DNA of 64,000 nt, taken from positions 7,136 to 71,135 of the forward strand of contig NZ_JBNHEQ010000069.1 of the NCBI RefSeq assembly GCF_050016015.1, in the 5' to 3' direction. Positions 17,673 through 24,599 of this stretch are shown here, one piece after another; position 1 is the stretch's first letter; each line of letters begins with the position of its first letter. The notes beneath the pieces are model-generated. The model saw only the letters and a list, made by a program, of their open reading frames with translations. It searched no databases and was not told the DNA's origin. Made by a program: the position numbers and the translations under genes. This DNA is from Trichodesmium sp002260545 (GTDB lineage: Bacteria; Cyanobacteriota; Cyanobacteriia; Cyanobacteriales; Microcoleaceae).

Positions 17673-18631
17673 GCTGCTTTTCCTCCTAAAAGTATACTCC
17701 AAACTTTAACCGCTCTTCTAAATAAATCCTGAACTTGCTCATCTCCATCCCAAGTTAATTCAACTCCAAATCCTAATTCCATTGGTTGAGCGACGACAGG
17801 AGTTTCTATTTTATCGGGTTTAGGAAAACCATAATTTTTTGCCTCATCTTCTGATAAAAATTCTCCAGCTCCTAATAAAAAATTATGGGGATGGAACCAT
17901 GATTTTTTGTCTTTGCCAAAAGTAAAAATTTGCTTTTCTTCTACTTGACAACTAGGATATTTGACAACTGCGGAATTATATTTAACTTTCACAGTTCCTA
18001 ACCCACGAGATTTAGCAAAACCGATGCCAAACCAACCTTCATTTAAGTCTCTCAATACCAAACCAATTAAACCTAATTGAGCTAATGTAAAATTTTTCAG
18101 ATGAATTTTAGTCTTAAATTCTCCAGAAGTACAAACTTGAAAATTAAAAGGTCCGACTGCTACAGAACCGAATACTCTATCAATTGCTACTCCATTTCTT
18201 TCCTCTGTTTTTAATTGTTTAATATCGATAGGATAAGCATCTTCTATTCTGATACGACTAGCAATAGAAGTATTACCAAACATCTGGTCTGTAAAAGACG
18301 ATTTATGATAAATTTCATGGGGTGGTAAATCTTTTAAATAGTCATATTCACCTTGATTTACAGGATTACTTGCCCAAAGAATATCGGGATTTTTTTCATC
18401 TCTTTTTTCCCTACCAACTGTCCTAACAATTCTTTCAGCATGAGCGCGAATAGCACCTTTTAAACTACTACCTGGTAAATAGATAGATGGCTCACCATTG
18501 TAGTAAGTTTGAACAAATTCCATCTGAGGTTTTGTGGGGTCAGCACCTTCTCTTCCAGACTTAATTAATATTGGTCTGTCGGGAATTAAATTAATATCAA
18601 TAGTGCAATGATTAACGAATCTTTTGTGCAT
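17669..18631 (-). CDS. RAMP-superfamily Cas7-like subunit (Csm3/SSO1426 type)
   Basis: A 320-residue Cas7-type RAMP protein. The N-terminal strand is followed by ILIKSGREGADPTKPQ, where the Asp is a candidate catalytic residue for target RNA cleavage. The RAMP motif is IYLPGSSLKGAIRAHAERIV (about 53-72) and the Gly-rich C-terminal loop is GFAKSRGLGTVKV (about 208-220). It overlaps csx19 by 4 bp. Upstream it is separated from the next RAMP gene by a 185-bp tandem duplication. In type III complexes several such subunits line the crRNA and cut the bound transcript every six bases. Confidence 0.85.
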   Translation of the reverse strand: MHKRFVNHCTIDINLIPDRPILIKSGREGADPTKPQMEFVQTYYNGEPSIYLPGSSLKGAIRAHAERIVRTVGREKRDEKNPDILWASNPVNQGEYDYLKDLPPHEIYHKSSFTDQMFGNTSIASRIRIEDAYPIDIKQLKTEERNGVAIDRVFGSVAVGPFNFQVCTSGEFKTKIHLKNFTLAQLGLIGLVLRDLNEGWFGIGFAKSRGLGTVKVKYNSAVVKYPSCQVEEKQIFTFGKDKKSWFHPHNFLLGAGEFLSEDEAKNYGFPKPDKIETPVVAQPMELGFGVELTWDGDEQVQDLFRRAVKVWSILLGGKAA

Positions 18632-19065
18632 AATTACTATGGTTAATTTTGATTGAGGTAAAAGTGTAGGGTTCGTTAGGCGCTTACTACAAACTAGGAT
18701 TTAATTCTAAAAAATAACAAAGCGCCGTAACGCACCTTTCAGTATTTTGTACAAGAATAAAATTATTTTTTCTATGAGGTATTGAGTAGTGGATAGACAC
18801 TTATGCAATGGTGCGTTACGACGGATTATTAAATATATTTCATAGTCTAAACTTAAACCGTCTAACACACCCTACAAACTAGGATTTAAGTCTAAAAAAT
18901 TACAGAGTGCCGTAACGCACCGTTGAGTATTTTGTACAAGAATAAAATTATTTTTTCTATGAGGTATTGAGTAGTGGATAGACACTTATGCAATGGTGCG
19001 TTACGACGGATTATTAAATATATTTCATAGTCTAAACTTAAACCGTCTAACACACCCTACAAATT
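18632..19065. repeat. 185-bp tandem duplication inside the cas operon
   Basis: Two adjacent copies of a 185-bp unit occupy 18687-18871 and 18872-19056, both starting CTACAAACTAGGATTTAA. Each unit contains inverted CCGTAACGCACC ... GGTGCGTTACGACGG arms and a TTAAACCGTCTAACACACCC end; a similar end occurs at 45775-45840. The copies differ at few positions, so the duplication is young. It separates two RAMP genes that are otherwise in a tightly packed operon. The hairpins could reduce or process read-through RNA. Confidence 0.9.
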
Positions 19066-19968
19066 TTACTGAATCTCTACTTCAACAGTGGTAGAAACTT
19101 TTTGTTTAAGATGATTAATTAATGCTTTTACCCAATCATCTTTCAGCTCCTTTCCATCATCAAAAGTAGGAGTTTTCTCACTAACTAATTGTTGCAAATA
19201 CCCAATTAATTTCTGGGGGTCAGTTTTTGTCGGGTCTTCTTCATTCCTAGCATCAAACCAATTCATTTTTTCTATTTCTAATTTCACAACACCTAGACCG
19301 CGCGATCGCCCACCCCCCAGTGGTATTTGTTCCGTTTCAAACTGATGCAAACCAACCATCAACAAACCCAACTCCCAGTCTTCAGCATTTTCGACAACTG
19401 CTTTAAACAGAAAAGGCGTTCCTCCAGGTACAACCTGAAAATCATAAAGTTTTCCATCTGCTGCGGTTTCGGTATCTCTGTCGATCGCTACCCCGTCTCT
19501 TTCTTGATATTGCCCAAACCAGTTTTCGGGTAAAACGGTTAAGTCGCGCACCTGAAATTTACTGGCAACCCAGGGGGAACCGAAAAGGTGGGAAATGAGG
19601 TCTGTTTTTTCTAATATTGCTGCTGTTAGTTGAGCGTCGTTAGTGTGTTTTTCCTTTAGCTCCTTCATTGCTTCTGCTGTAATACACCATTCCTCATTGA
19701 CTGCGGGGTTAGCAACCAACCGGGGGTTGCTTCCCAAAATACCTCTGAGGAAACTTTCCAGACGGGAGCGCAATGCACCTTTGAAACTGGAACCCGGTAT
19801 TAAAGGTTGTCCGAGTACGTCTTTGACAACGGGTAAGTCTGAACCGATGGGTTCAGTGGAACGTGCTGCACCTATGCGTAATGCGGTGACAGTTGTGAGT
19901 TTTCCTTCTATTTCTAAGCGGTTTTTAAATGTATCAAACATAGAATAATTAGGGGTTATCGTTGACAT
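19066..19968 (-). CDS. RAMP-superfamily Cas7-like subunit (SSO1426/Csx7 type)
   Basis: A 300-residue RAMP protein with LRIGAARSTEPIGSDLPVVKD (candidate catalytic Asp in GSDLP), the motif LIPGSSFKGALRSRLESF and the loop IPLGGGRSRGLGVVKLE. It resembles the SSO1426/Csx7 family that accompanies Csx10 in type III-D. The start is set at ATG 19968, with GGAG 9 bases upstream; an earlier in-frame start is possible. The gene begins inside the last codons of the CARF gene (about 20 bp overlap), so the two are translationally coupled. It contributes to the crRNA-binding backbone. Confidence 0.85.
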   Translation of the reverse strand: MSTITPNYSMFDTFKNRLEIEGKLTTVTALRIGAARSTEPIGSDLPVVKDVLGQPLIPGSSFKGALRSRLESFLRGILGSNPRLVANPAVNEEWCITAEAMKELKEKHTNDAQLTAAILEKTDLISHLFGSPWVASKFQVRDLTVLPENWFGQYQERDGVAIDRDTETAADGKLYDFQVVPGGTPFLFKAVVENAEDWELGLLMVGLHQFETEQIPLGGGRSRGLGVVKLEIEKMNWFDARNEEDPTKTDPQKLIGYLQQLVSEKTPTFDDGKELKDDWVKALINHLKQKVSTTVEVEIQ

Positions 19969-21115
19969 AATTATGTTCTCCATAGTGACGGAGTTGTAAA
20001 GTATTACCTGAAGTTAAACAACTAACACGACGATCTTTTGGAAGGTCAAAATGATCTAAATCTTTGTGCTTACCACTATAGCGACGAAGGCGAAAAATAC
20101 CATCCTGTTTTACAGCACTAATACCATCTTTATTCATATTTAGAATACAAGCTAACCTAGCCAGATTTTCTTGTAAGATAATTCTTTCATATTTTGGTTT
20201 ATCTTGATAGTCATCTAGAAAGCTTCGTTCGTATTCAATTTTAGGAAATTTTAGTGGTTTATCTTCTGACAAAAACTTGTTTTTGCATTGTTGATAAATT
20301 AATTGCCCCCAAGTTGATAAAGTCATTTCTTTTTCAAGAACAAAAACCCAATCTTTAGGAACTTTTTGAGCTTCTTCCCAAGAAGTTAATACTTCTCCTT
20401 GAGACATCATTGCTAAAGGAACTTTATGAGGTTTAACCTCAAGTAATTTAATATCAACAGGAAGTCTTGGTATTTTAATTAATTCATTTGATCCTTCAAA
20501 AATATAAATTATTTCATGTGCATAAAACATTCCTACAGTATTCATATATCCCTGAACAGCTTTAAATCCACCTACCAAATTAAAGACTATTTTTGCTTGT
20601 GATTTATATCCTTCTGTAAGCTCTTGTATCCAGGGTATTATTTCCGCAATACCTTGAGAAAATTCATCGGTACTTGCTGTAGAAAAATTAGAGTTTGATT
20701 GGTAAATATTTGTATTAGTAATTCCCTTGTCTACTAAAAACTCTCTAATCATTTCAGCAGTAACTATTCCTTGGGCAGTATTTGTAGCAATTAACCAATG
20801 AACGTCTTTATTTCCTTTTTCTGGTTCGTTATTATAGAAACCATAAATACCATTTAGTTCGGCACTTATTCTCCTAATTGTTTTTTTGTCACTCTCTTTT
20901 AATTTGTTTTCTGCCCTACCTTTTAACTTTTGAATAATTTCTGCAACTTCTGGGTAACTTTTTTCTACTTCATCTACCTTAAAATTAGTAACTTCTCGCA
21001 ACTGATAGAACCAATTTGATTCATCCTGCTTTGTTGCTTCATTCTCCTGTGGGCGATTAATTTGATGAGTTAGTAAGCTTGTGCCTACTGTAGAAATAAC
21101 TACATTATTTTCCAT
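19949..21115 (-). CDS. CARF-domain type III effector with RelE-like tail (Cami1-like candidate)
   Basis: A 388-residue protein whose N-terminus VVISTVGTSLLTHQI and middle KIVFNLVGGFKAVQGYMNTV are typical of the CARF/APE2256 (TIGR02619) family, which binds cyclic oligoadenylate. After about residue 290 comes a basic domain (YERIILQENLARLACILNMN, then GIFRLRRYSGKHKDLDHF, LTSGNTLQLRHYGEHNYVN). This fits a RelE/ParE-type ribonuclease fold. The architecture is that of Cami1, a CARF-RelE protein that cuts mRNA on ribosomes when cyclic tetra-adenylate is bound. It lies inside the effector operon, overlapping the next gene. The CARF call is strong; the RelE call is inference from the C-terminal pattern and needs structure comparison. 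Confidence 0.75.
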   Translation of the reverse strand: MENNVVISTVGTSLLTHQINRPQENEATKQDESNWFYQLREVTNFKVDEVEKSYPEVAEIIQKLKGRAENKLKESDKKTIRRISAELNGIYGFYNNEPEKGNKDVHWLIATNTAQGIVTAEMIREFLVDKGITNTNIYQSNSNFSTASTDEFSQGIAEIIPWIQELTEGYKSQAKIVFNLVGGFKAVQGYMNTVGMFYAHEIIYIFEGSNELIKIPRLPVDIKLLEVKPHKVPLAMMSQGEVLTSWEEAQKVPKDWVFVLEKEMTLSTWGQLIYQQCKNKFLSEDKPLKFPKIEYERSFLDDYQDKPKYERIILQENLARLACILNMNKDGISAVKQDGIFRLRRYSGKHKDLDHFDLPKDRRVSCLTSGNTLQLRHYGEHNYVNDNP

Positions 21116-21155
21116 AATTTTTTCCTTTTTGAGTATGAAATACTAGATATTTGCT

Positions 21156-21578
21156 TTAAGCAGATTGACCTTTTCTTTTGTAAACTAAATAACGGGAACC
21201 ATATCCTAAATAACGACGGATTAACTCTAACCAAATATAATTAGTCAATTCATTAGTCTGAGTATCCCCCGCTATTTTTTTTGCAGTATTTTTAATTTCA
21301 TTATTAATATCATCAATTATTTTGTTTGCTAAAGACTCTTTTCCTCTACCCCATTTTTTGTCACGCCCTACTTGATAAAACAAGAAGTTTTTTATGACTT
21401 CTGTACTTTCGGTAGTATTTGCAACTTCAAGTAAATTCCGAAATTGTGATTCTTCTAACTTACCGTAAGATTGTGTATCATCTAAGGCATTTTGTATAGC
21501 AATTACAAGTTTATCTTCAACTTGAAGTATTTCTTTTTGAATCTTTAGTTGTTGTTTAGCTTTTAGGGGTTGGTTCAT
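21156..21578 (-). CDS. Small helical subunit of type III-D complex (Cas11 candidate)
   Basis: A 140-residue, almost entirely helical, basic protein: KQQLKIQKEILQVEDKLVIA, FRNLLEVANTTESTEVIKNF and TNYIWLELIRRYLGYGSRYL. It lies between csx10 and the CARF gene. Its ATG overlaps the csx10 stop as ATGA and has a strong GGAGG four bases upstream. Size, helical content and position match the small subunit (Cas11/Csm2/Cmr5) that lines type III complexes. No diagnostic motif exists for that family, so this is a positional inference. The 219-residue gene at the operon end is a second candidate. Confidence 0.6.
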   Translation of the reverse strand: MNQPLKAKQQLKIQKEILQVEDKLVIAIQNALDDTQSYGKLEESQFRNLLEVANTTESTEVIKNFLFYQVGRDKKWGRGKESLANKIIDDINNEIKNTAKKIAGDTQTNELTNYIWLELIRRYLGYGSRYLVYKRKGQSA

Positions 21579-22933
21579 ACTGCCTCCTCTCTAAATATTA
21601 AGTGAAATTCATCGCAAATTATGACCTGACCAAAACCTTCGAAAGTACGCTCTCCTACTCCCTGATTTTCTACTTTTCCTAATCCTTCTAACCAAGGTTC
21701 TAATTGTTTCGTACTAAATAAATAAACTCCTCCTTTTCTAGTTATTAATTCCACATCTTTCATTAAACCCCAGGCAGAGTTCCAACCGGATAAATAATCG
21801 TAGGAACTATAGGCAACATGAAGTTCTAAAGATGAATCTTCCACTCCTGAAAATTCCTGTAACATTTCTGGAGAAATAACCATAGTTCTTTGCCAATTTT
21901 CTGTCAGAATAGCATCTGATTGTAAGTCTAGGGTAAAGTAAGTTCTATTTTTTAGCGATGGTTGTTTTTCTTCTTGATTATTAAATACTTGCCATTTTTC
22001 CCACCTCTCTTTTAATTGCTCGTTAAAATCTGTGATTCGTTCTTCTAAATTTAGTTTAATATCGACAACTTTAGCAGTAATTTCTACTTTACCTAATCCT
22101 CTCGACTTGGAATTTCCGAAACGAAATAAATCGTTTCTCTGTTTAATAAAATTTGCCAGTGAGTCTGCTAATTTATCGGGAACTAAAATTGCACTACAGA
22201 ATATTAGCTCTCCATTTTTTTTACTTTTATCTTCGGTTATTACTTTTTGAAGTTCGTTTATTACTTCTATACTATACAATACCTCCTCTTCTGAAGTTGC
22301 TCTTTTTCGATTAATACCCGTCCTGGTTAATAGACGTTTGCTTGTAGAATGTTGATAATATTTTTCTTTTTCTTGATGATAGCTATAAAATCCACTAAAC
22401 GGTTCTACCCTACCCCCATCTACAGGACAATTTGGGTCGTAAAGACAACCATTTATTTCGGCACAAAAGCGATCGATTAAAGTATCAAATACTCCATTAT
22501 TTTCTAGAGGTTTATCTTTTGACTTAAATCCAGGTTTAGTTTTAGAACTTACCGCAGTAGTAGGTAAAACTTTCACATCTTTTTGAGTTCTTATTTCGTT
22601 TTTAGTTTCTACATTTTGTGGTTGCTTAGTTTTACCTTTACCTTTTACCTTTTTTGCATAATTATCTTTAATTTCTACATTTTTTGCCGGATAAGCATTT
22701 TGAAATATGGCTGGATTTTCACTCAAAAATAATGCCTGAAAATCACCTCCATTTTCTGCTTTTGATAAATCTTCAGATTCATTACCCGATTCTTGAATTA
22801 TTCTTGCAGCAATTGCTCCTCTAATTACTGAACCAGGAATATAATCCATTGTTTCATTAATTGAACTGCCCGGTTTCTGACGACTAATTGCCAGAGGAGA
22901 TAAAGCCTTAATTTCTAATTCTATCTTTTTCAT
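21575..22933 (-). CDS. csx10: CRISPR-associated RAMP protein Csx10 (Cas5-like)
   Basis: A 452-residue RAMP protein matching Csx10, the signature subunit of type III-D. It opens MKKIELEIKALSPLAISRQK and has the motif DYIPGSVIRGAIAARIIQES (about 31-50). A Cys-containing insert (FCAEINGCLYDPNCPVDGG, about 164-182) follows, then FGNSKSRGLGKVEIT (about 270-284) and a second Gly-rich loop GVGERTFEGFGQVIICDEFH near the end. The two RAMP folds in one chain suggest a Cas5/Cas7-like role, holding the 5' end of the crRNA. A copy of its first ~37 codons lies just upstream at 23074-23186. Family assignment is good; the exact position in the complex is known only from related systems. Confidence 0.85.
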   Translation of the reverse strand: MKKIELEIKALSPLAISRQKPGSSINETMDYIPGSVIRGAIAARIIQESGNESEDLSKAENGGDFQALFLSENPAIFQNAYPAKNVEIKDNYAKKVKGKGKTKQPQNVETKNEIRTQKDVKVLPTTAVSSKTKPGFKSKDKPLENNGVFDTLIDRFCAEINGCLYDPNCPVDGGRVEPFSGFYSYHQEKEKYYQHSTSKRLLTRTGINRKRATSEEEVLYSIEVINELQKVITEDKSKKNGELIFCSAILVPDKLADSLANFIKQRNDLFRFGNSKSRGLGKVEITAKVVDIKLNLEERITDFNEQLKERWEKWQVFNNQEEKQPSLKNRTYFTLDLQSDAILTENWQRTMVISPEMLQEFSGVEDSSLELHVAYSSYDYLSGWNSAWGLMKDVELITRKGGVYLFSTKQLEPWLEGLGKVENQGVGERTFEGFGQVIICDEFHLIFREEAV

Positions 22934-23493
22934 TTCTCTGATTATTAATTATATAGATTACTCAGAAATTTTTAGGTCACGAAAACCTCCCTCCAAAACT
23001 CTCTCCTGCCAGGAGATAGGCTTTAATCCCCCCCCACCAGCTTCAGGAAAGGGGGCAGGCGGTGAGGTTTTTACTAATTACTGAACTAGCCATATTATCC
23101 ATTGTTTGATTAATTGAACTGCCAGGTTTTTGACGACTAATTGCTAAGGGAGATAGAGCTTTAATTTCTAATTCTATCTTTTTCATTTCTCTAATTATTA
23201 TAGATTACTAAAAACCTCTGGTAACCTCTTCTCCCCCCTTTCAAAGCTATCCCTTATAAGGAACTCCTGAAAACTTTGTGGGTAGCAGGGGAGCAGGGGA
23301 GCAGGGGAGAAAGAGTCATAGTAGCTAAGTAAAACTACTTAAATTTATGAAAAAATGTATTAATAAGTACATTTTTTCTGTAGAAAAAGCCGCTCCAAGA
23401 CTTACACATAACTCGTCTGTGCATGTCAAGTTTTATGTGAAGAAAGATGTTTATAAAGCATAGCTTTCAAAGGGGGGTTGGGGGGATAATTTT
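22934..23493. other. Intergenic gap with csx10 remnant and repeats
   Basis: Between csx10 and the next RAMP gene lie a C-rich hairpin-like stretch (22970-23065), a duplicated csx10 5' fragment (23074-23186, listed separately), and a GGGGAGCAGGGGAGCAGGG tract at about 23286-23311. Another palindrome-like segment (AAAACTACTTAAATTTATG...) follows. No intact gene is seen. Confidence 0.6.
23074..23186 (-). pseudogene. Duplicated 5' fragment of csx10
   Basis: Read on the minus strand from the ATG at 23186, this encodes about 37 residues nearly identical to the csx10 N-terminus (MKKIELEIKALSPLAISRQK, then PGSSINQTMDNM...). It then diverges. The flanking bases upstream of the ATG also match those upstream of csx10 (CTAATTATTATAGATTA against CTGATTATTAATTATATAG). 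It is the remnant of a tandem duplication or insertion event and cannot make a RAMP protein. A few synonymous and missense differences show it has been drifting. Confidence 0.85.
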
Positions 23494-24246
23494 TTATGAT
23501 TCATCACTTCCATTCACTACCTCTGCTTTTGCTAAAAGTTCCCAGACTTTTTCATCCACTGAAATTTCTGGAAGTTCCCATGTTAACCATCCTAAACCAA
23601 CAGATTTACTTCCACCCAAAGCATTTATTTGTTTGAAACCAGCCCAAATTAATGCCTTAGCATAATCTACATATTTAGGATTAATATTTGGCTGAATTAA
23701 AATCTCTCCTGTAAATTTTAAATGAGCATTAACTGGAGAAGTTTCTAGGAAATAAAGTTTGTTTTCTTCTGCCACTCCCCGCCGACGATTAATTGTAACT
23801 CCCGGACGTAATATCTCTGGTAAATATTCAGGATTTTCTTCACAAATTAGGTCGTTAAAGATAATTCGGGAGGGTAAAGAAGGATTACCAAAAATTTGAC
23901 AAATTAAACAGTGATAAATATCTTTCCCATTAATTTTGTCAGAAAATTTATATTCGTCAATCCAAAAATTTTCTGTTAAACCTACTCTTTGAGGACACAT
24001 AGTTTCGGGGTTGGGAGATTCACAAACTGCCCAGTTAAGTCCTCTGGCAATTTTTTCACATTCATGGCGCAAACGACCTTTAATTTGAGAAGCAGGAATT
24101 AATAAATTTCCTTCGGCATTTCTAACAATTGGTTTATCTGCTAATGAACCGGAAGAACCTCCCGCTCCGACACATAATGCCGTATCTATAATAGCAGTAA
24201 TTGAATAAGTTTCTACAGAGTTTGTTAACTGTTGAAGAGAAATCAT
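23494..24246 (-). CDS. RAMP-superfamily Cas7-like subunit (Csm3/Cmr4 type)
   Basis: A 250-residue Cas7-type RAMP protein with LCVGAGGSSGSLADKPIVRN (candidate catalytic Asp in LADKP), the motif LLIPASQIKGRLRHECEKIA (about 49-68) and the loop LGGSKSVGLGWLTWE (about 214-228). Four Cys residues (HECEK, AVCES, ETMCPQR, HCLICQIFG) between 60 and 120 may hold a zinc ion. A strong GGAGG seven bases before the ATG supports the start. It follows cas10 after a gap of tandem repeats and is the first backbone subunit gene of the operon. Confidence 0.85.
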   Translation of the reverse strand: MISLQQLTNSVETYSITAIIDTALCVGAGGSSGSLADKPIVRNAEGNLLIPASQIKGRLRHECEKIARGLNWAVCESPNPETMCPQRVGLTENFWIDEYKFSDKINGKDIYHCLICQIFGNPSLPSRIIFNDLICEENPEYLPEILRPGVTINRRRGVAEENKLYFLETSPVNAHLKFTGEILIQPNINPKYVDYAKALIWAGFKQINALGGSKSVGLGWLTWELPEISVDEKVWELLAKAEVVNGSDES

Positions 24247-24599
24247 TGCTTAACCTCCTGTTTTGTTTGTAGTAGATATAAATACCTGAAATAATTTAAA
24301 CGTAGGTTGGGTTGAGGAACGAAACCCAACATTAATCAAGTGGCTTAATCATAATTAATTTGCTTGGCTTGTAGTAGATAGACACAACGAAAATAATTCA
24401 ATAAACGTAGGTTGGCTTAAGGAACGAAACCCAACATTAATCAAGTGGCTTAATCATAATTAATTTGCTTGGCTTGTAGTAGATAGACACAACGAAAATA
24501 ATTCAATAAATGTAGTTTAGCTTAAGGAACAAAACCAAAGATTAATAGAGTTTATTAATCATAGTTAATGACAATAAAAGCATGGAACTAAACCTAAAA
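24247..24599. repeat. 105-bp tandem repeats between cas10 and first RAMP gene
   Basis: Direct copies start at 24300, 24405 and 24510, a 105-bp period. The first two are nearly identical (ACGTAGGTTGG... through ...AATAATTCAATAA). The third is decayed and fades near 24580. Each unit carries GGAACGAAACCCAACATTAA and CTTGGCTTGTAGTAGATAGA. The block splits the cas operon after cas10 and could hold a promoter or processing site; nothing proves it. Confidence 0.9.
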
